The notes: generated from the sequence alone by a model not told the origin. Shown: positions 25,415 to 34,327, numbered from the stretch's first letter. The stretch: DNA of 50,318 bases from an uncultured Eubacteriales bacterium (GCA_949289455.1 CASEOA010000031.1:1-50318), one strand, 5' to 3'. Numbers and translations are program-made.

Positions 25415-26485
25415 TCAGGTGACCGCTGGTCCCCGGGCACGCTTAGGGCAGGCAGGGGGGCCCTCCACGTTCCGCCGCCGGAACCACACCTGGACCACCA
25501 GGGTGATCACCCCGCTGAGCACCATAAAGGAGTAAAAACTGATCCCCCGGGAGACCAACACCGCGGGGGTCACCAGCTCCGCCCCGAAAAACAGGGTGAA
25601 GCCCCGCAGAAATCCTCCCTCGGAGGCCCCCACCGCCCCGGGCAGGGGCAGGGAACCCACCGCCAGGGTGAGCAGGGCCTGGGCCCCCAGCAGCTCCAGC
25701 ACGCCGTACTCGTTCAGCCCGAATGCCCGATAGACCATGTAGGGCACGCTGAACAGGGCGCAGAGCTGGAGGATGGAGCAACCCAGCAGCCGGAAGGGCA
25801 GGGTGGGGTTGCGGCGCAGGCACTCGGCCCCGCTGCGGTAGTCCTCCATCTGCCGCTCCAGCTTTTCCTCCGCCCCGGCCCGGTTGCGCACCAGGCGGAG
25901 CTTCACCAGCAGGTTGAGCACCCCGGTGCAGATTTTCCGGGCGGCGTTGGGCAGAAACATGAGGCAGAGCATCCCGGCGGTGAGGGCCACGTTGACCAGG
26001 ACCCCGTATATCAGCAGGAGGACCATCCCGCCGCCCATGTCCACCAGCAGCCAGGGACGCAGCACCGCCGCCAGTCCCGCCAGCAGCAGCAGGGTCACCT
26101 GGTAGCACATGGACAGCAGCAGCATATTCAGCGTGCCGTGGGCGGCGGACACCCCGTCCCGGGCCATGCAGTACACCTGGGCCGGCTGGCCGCCGGTGGC
26201 CGAAGGGGTGATGGCGCTGAAATAATACCCAGCAAAGGAATAGGTCAGGCAGCGGAGCAGGCCGGTCTCATACCCCAGGCAGGGGAGGATCTGCCGGGTA
26301 CAGGCCGCCTCGCTGGTCATCATCAGCAGCATCAGGGCCATTCCGCCGATGATCCAGCCCGGTTTGAGCTGGCCCAGCACCGACCCCAGCCGGGTCAGCG
26401 GCATATCCCGCAGCAGGATTCCAAAGGTGGCGACCATCAGCACCACCAGGATGCACATCCCAATCCGGCTCCGCTTGGTCCCCAT
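25415..26485 (-). CDS. YbhN/UPF0104-type multi-helix membrane protein (lysylphosphatidylglycerol synthase membrane-domain family)
   Basis: 356 residues with about eight hydrophobic segments. Family features are the GWIIGGMALMLLMM helix, SFAGYYFSAITPSATGGQPAQ (the conserved P-S-x-x-G-G-Q region) and LPLPGAVGASEGGF near the C-terminus. Proteins of this fold are related to the flippase domain of MprF. There is no soluble synthase domain, so a lipid transport role is an inference. The start is ATG at 26485, overlapping the upstream glycosyltransferase TGA (TGATG), with GAGGTG 8 bp upstream. Its pairing with a diacylglycerol glucosyltransferase-like gene suggests a glycolipid or membrane-lipid function. 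Confidence 0.85.
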   Translation of the reverse strand: MGTKRSRIGMCILVVLMVATFGILLRDMPLTRLGSVLGQLKPGWIIGGMALMLLMMTSEAACTRQILPCLGYETGLLRCLTYSFAGYYFSAITPSATGGQPAQVYCMARDGVSAAHGTLNMLLLSMCYQVTLLLLAGLAAVLRPWLLVDMGGGMVLLLIYGVLVNVALTAGMLCLMFLPNAARKICTGVLNLLVKLRLVRNRAGAEEKLERQMEDYRSGAECLRRNPTLPFRLLGCSILQLCALFSVPYMVYRAFGLNEYGVLELLGAQALLTLAVGSLPLPGAVGASEGGFLRGFTLFFGAELVTPAVLVSRGISFYSFMVLSGVITLVVQVWFRRRNVEGPPACPKRARGPAVT

Positions 26486-27585
26486 CAGGCACACACCTCA
26501 CTTGTCCGGGCCGTGGCGGCCACGATATCACACAGCCGCTCCTGGCTCAGCATCTCTTTCAGCCGTCCCATATTGGCCGCCATCTGGTCCAGGGCCTGGT
26601 CGTCATAGATCAGCGCCCGGATGGCCCGCAGGCACCGGCTGCTCTCCTTCTCAGCCACCCGCCCGATGCCCTGATCCACCAGGAACCGGGCGTTTTTCCG
26701 CTCCTGCTCCCAGAAGGGCTCCCAGGCCAGGATGGGCAGCTGGGAGAACAGGGCCTCGAAGGTGGTGATCCCTCCCGGCTTGGTAAGCAGCAGGTGGGAT
26801 CGGGACATATACTCGTACACCCGGTCGGTGTACCCCACCACCTCGATGTTCTCATATTTGCCGCTGAGCCGCTCGAACAGCTTCTGGTTGCGGCCGGTGA
26901 TGATGGTGGTATGTACTCCGGGCAGGGCGTTGAGGGCTTCGTAAAAGGAGTCCTTCCGGGGCATCAGCCCCAGGCCGCCCCCCATGATGAGCAGCTGGCG
27001 GGGCTCCTCCTTCCCCCGGATCTGGACCGGCCGGGGGCGGACGGACAGAAATTCCGCCCGGACAGGGATGCCGGTGACGCAGATCCGGTCCCGGTCCACG
27101 CCCTTGTCCACCAGCTTGTCCCGAACCTGGCCGCTGCCCACCAGGTAACAGTCGGTGCCCTGGCAGATCCACTCGGAGTGGGCGGAGATGTCTGTGACAC
27201 AGGTGATGAGGGGCAGCTTTTTCCCGGTGACCTCCTTGTACCGGGACACCACCTGGGCACAGAAGGGGTGGGTGGCGATGACCGCGTCAGGCCGCTCCGC
27301 CTCCAGCAGCTCGGTGAGCTTCTCCACAAAGTGGCCGGCAAAGTGCAGGTGGGCGGGGGTGTTTTCCTTCATTTTATAATAGGCGTTAAACAGCGCCGGC
27401 CCGCAGGTGACCAGCAGATTATAGCCCTTGTAAACCGCGCCGGACAGTTCCGGCATAGCGTAGTCCATCAGGTCCTCAATGTGCACCCGGGCACCGGGGT
27501 AGGCGTCTACAATCTGTTGCGCCAGGGATTTGGACGCGGACCAGTGGCCCATACAGAACCGCCCTGTCAGGATCAGGATGTTCAC
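26485..27585 (-). CDS. Processive diacylglycerol glycosyltransferase-like protein (UgtP/MGDG synthase family)
   Basis: A GT28-type glycosyltransferase of 366 residues. It begins VNILILTGRFCMGHWSASKS (the N-terminal MGDG-synthase region, with the G-H pair), has CVTDISAHSEWICQGTDCYLV, and a C-terminal nucleotide-sugar site (LLIMGGGLGLMP, TKPGGITTFEAL, PFWEQERKNARFL) typical of UgtP, MGDG synthase and MurG relatives. It likely adds a sugar to diacylglycerol at the membrane surface. GTG at 27585 is preferred: AAAGGAGGG lies 6 bp upstream. It is co-transcribed with the YbhN-type gene. The upstream 129 bp contain an ATCTTA/TAAGAT palindrome near 27690 but no clear promoter. Confidence 0.87.
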   Translation of the reverse strand: MNILILTGRFCMGHWSASKSLAQQIVDAYPGARVHIEDLMDYAMPELSGAVYKGYNLLVTCGPALFNAYYKMKENTPAHLHFAGHFVEKLTELLEAERPDAVIATHPFCAQVVSRYKEVTGKKLPLITCVTDISAHSEWICQGTDCYLVGSGQVRDKLVDKGVDRDRICVTGIPVRAEFLSVRPRPVQIRGKEEPRQLLIMGGGLGLMPRKDSFYEALNALPGVHTTIITGRNQKLFERLSGKYENIEVVGYTDRVYEYMSRSHLLLTKPGGITTFEALFSQLPILAWEPFWEQERKNARFLVDQGIGRVAEKESSRCLRAIRALIYDDQALDQMAANMGRLKEMLSQERLCDIVAATARTSEVCA

Positions 27586-27714
27586 GGAGCTCCCTCCTTT
27601 GTTATGCTCGCAGCAATCCATACCAGTGTCAGTGTATCCTATATTGTAAGCCCCATTTTTTTAGAAAGTCAGATGCACTTTCTTAAAATCTTATTAAGAT
27701 ATACCGACGGCGGC

Positions 27715-28242
27715 TCACACCTGCCGGACCGCTCCGGGAAAGGGCTCCTCGCCGGCGGTGCAGACAGCCCCCCGCCAGCCGGGACCGGCACAGGCCATGA
27801 ACCGCAGGCCCTCCAGTTCCCCCGTCTCACCAGGGCGCAGCAGGGGCACCCGGATATCCCGGGGCGCGGTCCGCAGACCGGCGCCGGTACACTTCACCCT
27901 GGCCTCCTTCAAGGTCCAGAGGGTGTACAGGTTCTCCCAACCCCCGCCCTGGCCGGTATACCAGGCGTACTCCCCATCGGAGAGGACGTAGCGGTCCAGC
28001 CCCGGCCGCCGGGGCCGCAGCTCCTCCACGTCCACCCCCAGGGGGGCCTCCCCCACCCCGCACAAGGCCAGCCCGCCGCTGTGGCTCAGGTTGAAGTGAA
28101 CCTCCGGGGCGTCGGGAAACCAGGGCTTGCCCTGGGGCGTCCGGGCCACAGGCGGCAGCTCCGGCCAGCCCAGGAGGGCCCGGAGCAGCTCCTCCAGCAG
28201 GGGCCAGGCCTCTCCCCGGCGCAGCCACAGCTCCATACCCAT
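27715..28242 (-). CDS. 4'-phosphopantetheinyl transferase, Sfp-like (short)
   Basis: 175 residues. HFNLSHSGGLALCGVG, LGVDVEELRPR and the WTLKEARVKCTGAGL motif are those of Sfp/Gsp-type transferases; the aspartate and glutamate ligands of magnesium are present in GVDVEE and the KEA motif. Such enzymes move phosphopantetheine from CoA to carrier proteins. The protein is shorter than Sfp (about 225 residues), mainly at the N-terminus. No carrier protein, NRPS or PKS gene is visible nearby, so the target is unknown. A second ATG at 28236 has GGGGG 6 bp upstream and may be the true start. The leader contains a GCGGCG/CGCCGC hairpin at about 28261-28284. Confidence 0.85.
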   Translation of the reverse strand: MGMELWLRRGEAWPLLEELLRALLGWPELPPVARTPQGKPWFPDAPEVHFNLSHSGGLALCGVGEAPLGVDVEELRPRRPGLDRYVLSDGEYAWYTGQGGGWENLYTLWTLKEARVKCTGAGLRTAPRDIRVPLLRPGETGELEGLRFMACAGPGWRGAVCTAGEEPFPGAVRQV

Positions 28243-28377
28243 CCCCCATTCCGCGAAAAGGCGGCGTCCCGGCGGGGCGCCGCGGTGCGATATGCTTTGA
28301 TTCCAGTATACCGGACAAGGGGGGTGGGCGCAACAGTTTTTTCCCCGATTCCGCCCCGTTTGGCAGACTGTTCCGCC

Positions 28378-28406
28378 TTGCGCCCGCCACTGGTTTGGGG
28401 TAAAAT
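28378..28406 (+). promoter_or_regulatory. Probable promoter of the two-component operon
   Basis: TTGCGC, 17 bp spacer, TAAAAT, about 34 bp before the response-regulator start codon. Confidence 0.6.
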
Positions 28407-28439
28407 ATGCTGTATCCTGGTTCCATGGGAGGGACGCGC

Positions 28440-29138
28440 GTGTATACCATTTTGATCTGCGACGACGACAGGGACATCGTCTCCGCGCTGGACATCTATC
28501 TCACCAGCGAGGGCTACCGCACCGTCAAGACCTACGATGGGCAGCAGGCCCTGCGGGCGGCGGAGGAGGAGCCGGTGGACCTGGTGCTCATGGACATCAT
28601 GATGCCCGGCATGGACGGCATCCGGGCCACCGCCAAGCTGCGGGAACGCAGCAACCTGCCCATCATCCTGCTCACCGCCAAGAGCGAGGACGCCGACAAG
28701 GTGCTGGGGCTGAACATCGGGGCGGACGACTACATCACCAAGCCCTTTAACCCTATTGAGGTCATCGCCCGGGTGCGCAGCCAGCTGCGGCGGTATACCA
28801 GCCTGGGGGGCAGGGTCCCGGAGGAGGACAACCTCCATGTGCTGACCAACGGGGGCATCCGGCTGGACGACGGGGCCAAATCGGTGACGGTGGACGGGGA
28901 GCCGGTGTCCCTCACCCCCCTGGAGTACAATATTCTGTTGCTGCTGCTGAAAAATCCGGGCCGGGTCTTTTCCACCACCCAGATCTATGAGATGGTGTGG
29001 AACGATACCTCCGTGGGCTCGGAGAGCACGGTGGCCGTCCACATCCGGCATCTGCGGGAGAAAATCGAGATCGACCCGGCCAGCCCCCGGTACATCAAGG
29101 TGGTGTGGGGCCTGGGGTATAAGATGGAAAAGCTGTGA
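28440..29138 (+). CDS. OmpR/PhoB-family response regulator (VanR-like)
   Basis: 232 residues: receiver domain 1-118 with acidic pocket CDDD, phosphoacceptor Asp52 in LVLMDIMMPGMDG, threonine in LLTAKS and lysine in YITKPFNP; then a winged-helix DNA-binding domain ending WGLGYKMEKL. It would regulate transcription on phosphorylation by the kinase encoded next. GTG at 28440 is preferred, with GGGAGGG 6 bp upstream; an ATG at 28425 is in frame but overlaps that site. The kinase start is 26 bp downstream. Targets are unknown. Confidence 0.92.
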   Translation: MYTILICDDDRDIVSALDIYLTSEGYRTVKTYDGQQALRAAEEEPVDLVLMDIMMPGMDGIRATAKLRERSNLPIILLTAKSEDADKVLGLNIGADDYITKPFNPIEVIARVRSQLRRYTSLGGRVPEEDNLHVLTNGGIRLDDGAKSVTVDGEPVSLTPLEYNILLLLLKNPGRVFSTTQIYEMVWNDTSVGSESTVAVHIRHLREKIEIDPASPRYIKVVWGLGYKMEKL

Positions 29139-29164
29139 CCGGCGGCGCAGAGGGGAGGCGGACC

Positions 29165-31264
29165 ATGAAACGACTGTTTGGCAAGCTGGCGGTGAAGGCG
29201 CTGCTCTTCCTGCTGGCCCTGGGCACCGGCGCGGGGGGCTTCTGGGCCACCCTGTTCATCCTCTCCCAGTGGGACACCCTGTGGACCGGGGTGGGGTACT
29301 ACTCCAGCAATTCCTGCGACCAGGCCATGGACAACCGCTGTCTCCAGGCCCAGGAGCTGGCCCGGCTGCTCCAATATCAGGCCTGGGACGCCCCCCTGTC
29401 CTACCTGGACCACCAGCGCATCAGCGACCTGAACTACGCTCTGGACGGTGAGCGCACCAACTTCCGCTTTTCCGTCCGCCACAACGACACCGGCGCACTG
29501 CTGTGCACCAACCTGGACGAGGGGGCGGTGATCGAGAGCAGCGTCCACACCGTCACTCGGGGCTCCCTGTCGGTGATCTATGACGAGGACGACAGCCACA
29601 GCAAGGACTATTATGTGTGGAACGGGGAAAAGCAGTACTACCTGCTGTATGTGGTGCTGTCCGACGGCAGCGAGCAGCTGCTCACCCCCGCCGACGCCGC
29701 CCTGGCCGCCCAGTACGGCTACACCTTCAACGGCTACTCCTGGAACTACCGGCTGTCCCAGGACAGCCGGCTGATGTACATTGAGCTGGCCATCGAATAC
29801 GGGGTGACCGATCCGTTGGCCGCCCAGGACGAGTTTTGGGACGGGGCTCAGGACTTTGGGGAATACGCCCGCTACCTGCCCGCCCTGGCCGTCCTGACGG
29901 TGGTGCTGGACGCCGCCTTCCTGCTGTCCACCCTGCTGCTGTGCCGGCTGGTGGGGCGCAAGGCCGACGGCTCCCCCGCCCCCCTCAGCAAATTTGACCG
30001 CATCCCCCTGGACCTGCTCCTGCTGGTGTACGCCGGAGCAATCGTGCTGCTGATCGTCGGCGGAGAACCCCTTGTCATCGCCCTCAACACCACCGGGGCG
30101 GCCACCGACCTGGTGGTGGGCCTGGCCTTTGTCTCCAGCGGCGTGGGCCTGTGCCTGCTCTCCCTGCTGCTCACCCTCATCGTCCGGGTGCGGGCGGGGC
30201 ACCTGTGGCGCAATACCCTGATCCGGCGGCTGGTCCGGGTGCTGCACGCCTTGCTGCGCACCATGTCCCACTCCTGGCCCATCACCCGCCGGGTCATTAT
30301 CCTGTTTCTGCTCTACCTGCTGGGCTCCTACCTGACCAACCTGACGGTGATCCTGGCCCCGGTATACCAGGGGGTGGCCCTGTGGCTGGTATGCCGTTGG
30401 GCCATCCAGTGGAGGCGGGTGCGCCAGGGCACCGAGGAGATTTTGGGAGGCGACACCACCTTTAAAATCGACACCCGGGGGATGTACGCCGACCTGGCCC
30501 AGCACGCCCGGCAGCTCAACGACCTGGGCGGCACCATCAGCCAGGCGGTGGACGAGCGCATCCGCAGCGAGCGGTTTCGGGCGGAGCTCATCACCAACGT
30601 ATCCCACGACCTGAAAACCCCCCTCACCTCCATCCTCAACTATGTGGACCTGATGAAAAAGCGGCCCATCAACGATCCCCAGGCCCAAGCCTATCTGGAG
30701 GTACTCTCCCGGAAGAGCCAGCGGCTGAAAAAGCTGACCGAGGACCTGGTGGAGGCCTCCAAAGCCTCCACCGGCGCCCTCACCGTCCACCCCGAGCGGC
30801 TGGGGCTGGTACAGCTGGTGCAGCAGGCCCTGGGGGAGTTTGAGGACCGGCTTATCCTCAGCAATCTGAAGGTGGTGGCCGAATACCCGGAGCAGGAGGT
30901 GTGGGTGCTGGCCGACGGCCATCAGCTGTGGCGGGTCATTGACAATCTGCTGTCCAACTGCAACAAGTACACTCTGGAGGGCACCCGGATCTACCTGGGC
31001 ATTTCCACCCAGAAGGGCCACGGGGTATTTGTGATCAAAAACATCTCCCGCCAGCAGCTCAACATCCCGCCCCGTCAGCTGATGGAGCGTTTCGTCCGGG
31101 GGGACTCCTCCCGGGCCACCGAGGGCTCCGGTCTGGGGCTGTCCATCGCCCGCAGCCTCACCGAGCTGCAACATGGCGCCTTTGCCATTGACATTGACGG
31201 GGATCTGTTCAAGGTCACCGTATCCATCCCCCTGGCCCCAGACCGGGAGCCACCGGAGGAATAA
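29165..31264 (+). CDS. Sensor histidine kinase with multi-helix membrane region
   Basis: 699 residues. One N-terminal helix (about 10-33), an extracellular domain to about residue 235, then some five more hydrophobic segments (about 240-425), unlike the usual two-helix sensor. The phosphorylated histidine is His481 in NVSHDLKTPLTSI; the ATPase has NLLSNCNKYT and GSGLGLSIARSLTELQHG. The kinase core resembles VanS-type partners of VanR regulators. ATG at 29165 has GGGGAGG 6 bp upstream; a GTG overlapping the regulator stop is possible but less likely. Signal unknown. A bidirectional terminator follows. Confidence 0.9.
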   Translation: MKRLFGKLAVKALLFLLALGTGAGGFWATLFILSQWDTLWTGVGYYSSNSCDQAMDNRCLQAQELARLLQYQAWDAPLSYLDHQRISDLNYALDGERTNFRFSVRHNDTGALLCTNLDEGAVIESSVHTVTRGSLSVIYDEDDSHSKDYYVWNGEKQYYLLYVVLSDGSEQLLTPADAALAAQYGYTFNGYSWNYRLSQDSRLMYIELAIEYGVTDPLAAQDEFWDGAQDFGEYARYLPALAVLTVVLDAAFLLSTLLLCRLVGRKADGSPAPLSKFDRIPLDLLLLVYAGAIVLLIVGGEPLVIALNTTGAATDLVVGLAFVSSGVGLCLLSLLLTLIVRVRAGHLWRNTLIRRLVRVLHALLRTMSHSWPITRRVIILFLLYLLGSYLTNLTVILAPVYQGVALWLVCRWAIQWRRVRQGTEEILGGDTTFKIDTRGMYADLAQHARQLNDLGGTISQAVDERIRSERFRAELITNVSHDLKTPLTSILNYVDLMKKRPINDPQAQAYLEVLSRKSQRLKKLTEDLVEASKASTGALTVHPERLGLVQLVQQALGEFEDRLILSNLKVVAEYPEQEVWVLADGHQLWRVIDNLLSNCNKYTLEGTRIYLGISTQKGHGVFVIKNISRQQLNIPPRQLMERFVRGDSSRATEGSGLGLSIARSLTELQHGAFAIDIDGDLFKVTVSIPLAPDREPPEE

Positions 31265-31271
31265 AAACAGC

Positions 31272-31319
31272 AAGCGCCGTCTTTCCCGGCCCGATTGGGG
31301 CGGAAATGACGGCGCTTTT
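31272..31319. terminator. Bidirectional intrinsic terminator between the kinase and iscU
   Basis: Stem AAGCGCCGTC/GACGGCGCTT with T-run on the plus strand and A-run (TTTTT on the minus strand) on the other side. It can end both convergent operons. Confidence 0.85.
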
Positions 31320-31325
31320 CTGATC

Positions 31326-31760
31326 TCAGTGGCAGGCGCAGCAGTGCTCTCCCTCGTCGCAGGGCAGGCGGAGGGCCTCCGGCACCGCCTCCCCCTTCCG
31401 GCGGTAGTAGTCGGCCAGAGCGGCCTTGATGGCCTCCTCCGCCAGCACCGAGCAGTGCATCTTGTAGGCGGGCAGGCCGTCCAGGGCCTCCGCCACCGCG
31501 GCGTTGGTCAGGCCCATGGCCTCCCCGATGGTCTTGCCCTTGATCATCTCGGTGGCCATGGAGGAGGTGGCGATGGCCGAGCCGCAGCCAAAGGTCTTGA
31601 ACTTCACGTCGGAGATCACGTCACCGTCGATTTTCAGGTACATTTTCATAATATCGCCGCACTTGGGGTTGCCCACCTGGCCCACCCCGTCGGCGTTCTC
31701 AATCTCCCCCACGTTCCGGGGGTGCTCAAAATGGTCCATCACCTTATCAGAATACAACAT
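31326..31760 (-). CDS. iscU: Iron-sulfur cluster scaffold protein, IscU/NifU-N type
   Basis: 144 residues. The three cluster-ligand cysteines are in GNPKCGDIM, TFGCGSAIATSS and KMHCSVLAEEA, with the usual aspartate near the first. The family is the cytosolic scaffold on which 2Fe-2S and 4Fe-4S clusters are built with sulfur from IscS, encoded just upstream. The C-terminal tail DEGEHCCACH is rich in cysteine and histidine and is common in Clostridia IscU. There is no IscA, HscA/B, Fdx or IscR gene here, a minimal two-gene isc set. Confidence 0.94.
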   Translation of the reverse strand: MLYSDKVMDHFEHPRNVGEIENADGVGQVGNPKCGDIMKMYLKIDGDVISDVKFKTFGCGSAIATSSMATEMIKGKTIGEAMGLTNAAVAEALDGLPAYKMHCSVLAEEAIKAALADYYRRKGEAVPEALRLPCDEGEHCCACH

Positions 31761-31779
31761 GTAATATTCTCCTTCCTAA

Positions 31780-32979
31780 TTACAGTTCCCAGGTGGGTTT
31801 TCCCGCCTCTTTGTCCCATACCGGGGACATTTCCCGGAGATAGGCCACTACGGCGGGGATTTCGCTGAGCATCACATCCACATCGGCCTCAGTGTTGTCC
31901 GCCCCCAGGGAGAGGCGGAGGGAGCCGTGGGCGATGGCGTGGGGCAGGCCGATGGCCAGCAGCACGTGGGAGGGGTCCAGGGAGGCCGAGGAGCAGGCCG
32001 AACCGGAGGAGGCGCAGATGCCCTTGGCGTCCAGGTGGAGCAGCAGGGCCTCCCCCTCCACCCCCTCAAAGACGAAGGAGGCGGTGCCGGGGAGCCGCTT
32101 CTCCCGGTGGCCGGTGAGTCTGGCGTAGGGCAGCCCCTCCAGGCCGGCAATAAGCCGGTCCCGCAGAGCGGCCAGCCGGGCGGATTCCTCCGGCATACGC
32201 TCCACCGCCTCTTTCAGGGCGGCGGCCATCCCCACCGCACCGGGCACGTTCTCGGTGCCGGACCGGCGGCCCTTCTCCTGGCCGCCCCCCTGGATGAGGG
32301 CGGGGAGCCGCAGAGGCTTTTTCATATACAGGGCCCCAATCCCCTTGGGCCCGCCGAACTTGTGGCCGGACAGGGAGAGCAGGTCCACATTCCAGGCCTC
32401 CACATCCACCGGGATGTGGCCCACCGCCTGGACGGCGTCGGTGTGGAAGAGAACCTGATGGGCCCGGGCGATGGCCCCGATCTCCGCAATGGGCTGGACA
32501 GTTCCGATCTCGTTGTTGGCGGCCATGATGGAGATGAGGATGGTGTCGGGGCGGATGGCCTCCTCCACCGCCGCCGGGTCCACCAGGCCGTCTCCATCCA
32601 CCGGCAGGTAGGTGACGGCATAGCCCTGCTTCTCCAGGTACTGGGCAGTGTGGAGGACGGCGTGGTGCTCGATGGCGGAGGTGATGATGTGGCCGGCGGC
32701 TTTCCCTTTCAGGGCCATCAGCTCGGCCACCCCCCGGAGGGCCCAGTTGTCCGCCTCGGTGCCGCCGGAGGTGAAATAGATCTCCTCCGCCTTGGCGTTG
32801 AGACAGGCGGCCACCTGGGCTCTGGCCTCCTCCAGATCACTTTTGCCCTCCTGGGCGAAACGGTACAGGCTGGAGGGATTGCCATAGGCGGTGGTAAAGT
32901 GGGGCAGCATGGCTTTCAGAGCGGTATCGGTTACAGCGGTGGTGGCCGCGTGGTCGGCATAGATCATGTGACGGGACAT
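31780..32979 (-). CDS. iscS: Cysteine desulfurase
   Basis: PLP enzyme of 399 residues that removes sulfur from cysteine to feed IscU. Motifs: YADHAATTAV at the N-terminus, YFTSGGTEADNWAL, HHAVLHTAQYLEK, the PLP-lysine in SLSGHKFGGPKG, GGGQEKGRRSGTENVPG and the catalytic cysteine loop ASSGSACSSAS. Length is that of NifS/IscS class I enzymes. It starts at ATG 32979 downstream of a perfect consensus promoter at 33026-33054. IscU follows 19 bp later. Could also be called nifS-like; the pairing with IscU supports a general housekeeping role. Confidence 0.94.
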   Translation of the reverse strand: MSRHMIYADHAATTAVTDTALKAMLPHFTTAYGNPSSLYRFAQEGKSDLEEARAQVAACLNAKAEEIYFTSGGTEADNWALRGVAELMALKGKAAGHIITSAIEHHAVLHTAQYLEKQGYAVTYLPVDGDGLVDPAAVEEAIRPDTILISIMAANNEIGTVQPIAEIGAIARAHQVLFHTDAVQAVGHIPVDVEAWNVDLLSLSGHKFGGPKGIGALYMKKPLRLPALIQGGGQEKGRRSGTENVPGAVGMAAALKEAVERMPEESARLAALRDRLIAGLEGLPYARLTGHREKRLPGTASFVFEGVEGEALLLHLDAKGICASSGSACSSASLDPSHVLLAIGLPHAIAHGSLRLSLGADNTEADVDVMLSEIPAVVAYLREMSPVWDKEAGKPTWEL

Positions 32980-33025
32980 TTGGCAGAACTCCTTTCAATT
33001 CCCTTAATTCCTATCTTTTTACTAG

Positions 33026-33054
33026 ATTATACAACGGAGCCACATGGCTGTCAA
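33026..33054 (-). promoter_or_regulatory. Perfect consensus sigmaA promoter of iscS-iscU
   Basis: Minus-strand TTGACA, 17 bp spacer, TATAAT; every base of both hexamers matches consensus. About 45 bp upstream of iscS. Confidence 0.85.
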
Positions 33055-33124
33055 GAAAAATCTTTGGTTTTTTTCTCCTGTCTGCGCTTTTTGACGGCGT
33101 TCAGGCAATCCCTCCTCTTTCCCG

Positions 33125-33153
33125 TTGACGGCAGGGAGTTGGGATGCTATAGT
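33125..33153 (+). promoter_or_regulatory. Probable promoter of the AI-2E family gene
   Basis: TTGACG, 17 bp spacer, TATAGT, 36 bp before the start codon. Confidence 0.75.
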
Positions 33154-33188
33154 GTTACCAACGCCCGGAACAGAAAAAGAGGTCAACT

Positions 33189-34322
33189 ATGGACAAAAAG
33201 CTTCTGAAATCGATTCTGATCATCATCACCTATTCGGTGCTGCTGGTCATGGTGCTGGCCCGGCTGGACGTGGTGGCGGGAGCCCTGAACTACCTTCTGG
33301 CGGTGTTCCGGCCTCTGATCATCGGCTTTTGCCTGGCCTTCATCCTGAACCGGCCCTGCCAGTTTTTCCACCGGCTGTACAGCCGGGGCCTGGAACACAC
33401 CGGCGCCAAAGGGGCCGCCCGGCCTCTGGCGGTGGTCACCTCCTACCTGGTGCTCATTCTCCTGATCGTGGCCGTCTTTTCCTTTGTGGTGCCCAAGCTG
33501 GTGGAGAGCATCCAGACCTTTATCCTCAACCTGAGCGGCTATATCTCCAACGCCCAGGACTCTATCAATGCCCTGATGGCCTACTTCCACCTGGACATGG
33601 AGCAGCTGGACCTGTCCTCTCTCAACGACACCCTCCGCAAGCTGCTGGACCAGGCTCTCACCTTCCTGTCCGGCCTGGGGCCCCAGCTCATTGAGCTCAC
33701 CACCAGCATCGTGTCCATCCTGGTCACCGGCGTGCTCTCCCTGGTGTTCTCCATCTATATGCTGTCCGGCCGGGATAAGCTGCTGGCCCAGTGCCGCCGG
33801 CTGATGCGGGCCTATGTGCCCGCCAGGATCGCCGGCCCCGTCTCCTCGGTGGTGGAGCTCACCGCCGCCACCTTTACCAAATTCGTCACCGGCCAGCTCA
33901 TCGAGGCCTGCATCCTGGGCTCCCTGGTGACGGCTGGGATGCTCTTCATCCAGGCCGACTACGCCCCCCTGATCGGGGTAACCATCGGGGCCTCCGCCCT
34001 GGTACCGGTGGCGGGGGCATACATCGGGGCCATCGTGTCGGCGGTGCTGCTGCTGATGGTCTCCCCTCTGAAGGCCCTGATCTTCCTCATCTTCCTGGCG
34101 GTGCTCCAGCAGATTGAGGGCAACGTGATCTACCCCCGGGTGGTGGGCTCCTCCCTGGGCCTGCCCGGCCTGTGGGTGCTGGCCGCTGTCACCGTGGGGG
34201 GCAGCCTGCTGGGGCTGGTGGGCATCCTGGTCAGCGTCCCCATTGCCTCCATCCTCTACACCCTCCTGCGCCGGGATGTGCGTACCCGTCTGGCCCGTCA
34301 GCAGGACGGCCGCTCCTCCTGA
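33189..34322 (+). CDS. AI-2E family transporter-like membrane protein
   Basis: 377 residues with about seven to eight hydrophobic segments: two at the N-terminus (including FRPLIIGFCLAFILNRP), one at about 85-105, a soluble helical middle, and a C-terminal group with VPVAGAYIGAIVSAVLLLM, QIEGNVIYPRVVGSSLGLPG and GILVSVPIASIL. These are signatures of the AI-2E/PerM family (YtvI, YdiK, TqsA). Substrate in Clostridia is unknown; members include proposed ion antiporters and permeases. Single gene with its own promoter, AGAGGT ribosome site and terminator. Confidence 0.88.
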   Translation: MDKKLLKSILIIITYSVLLVMVLARLDVVAGALNYLLAVFRPLIIGFCLAFILNRPCQFFHRLYSRGLEHTGAKGAARPLAVVTSYLVLILLIVAVFSFVVPKLVESIQTFILNLSGYISNAQDSINALMAYFHLDMEQLDLSSLNDTLRKLLDQALTFLSGLGPQLIELTTSIVSILVTGVLSLVFSIYMLSGRDKLLAQCRRLMRAYVPARIAGPVSSVVELTAATFTKFVTGQLIEACILGSLVTAGMLFIQADYAPLIGVTIGASALVPVAGAYIGAIVSAVLLLMVSPLKALIFLIFLAVLQQIEGNVIYPRVVGSSLGLPGLWVLAAVTVGGSLLGLVGILVSVPIASILYTLLRRDVRTRLARQQDGRSS

Positions 34323-34327
34323 ATACC

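Noticed and set aside
24428-26608. A 726-codon plus-strand open frame opposite the ROK kinase and YbhN genes
   Set aside because: It is antisense to two clear genes, is rich in Gly/His/Pro/Gln as expected for a GC-rich shadow frame, and has no domain or ribosome site.
28985-31273. A 762-codon minus-strand open frame opposite the histidine kinase
   Set aside because: Shadow frame of the kinase gene; composition biased to Gly/Val/Gln/His, no motifs.
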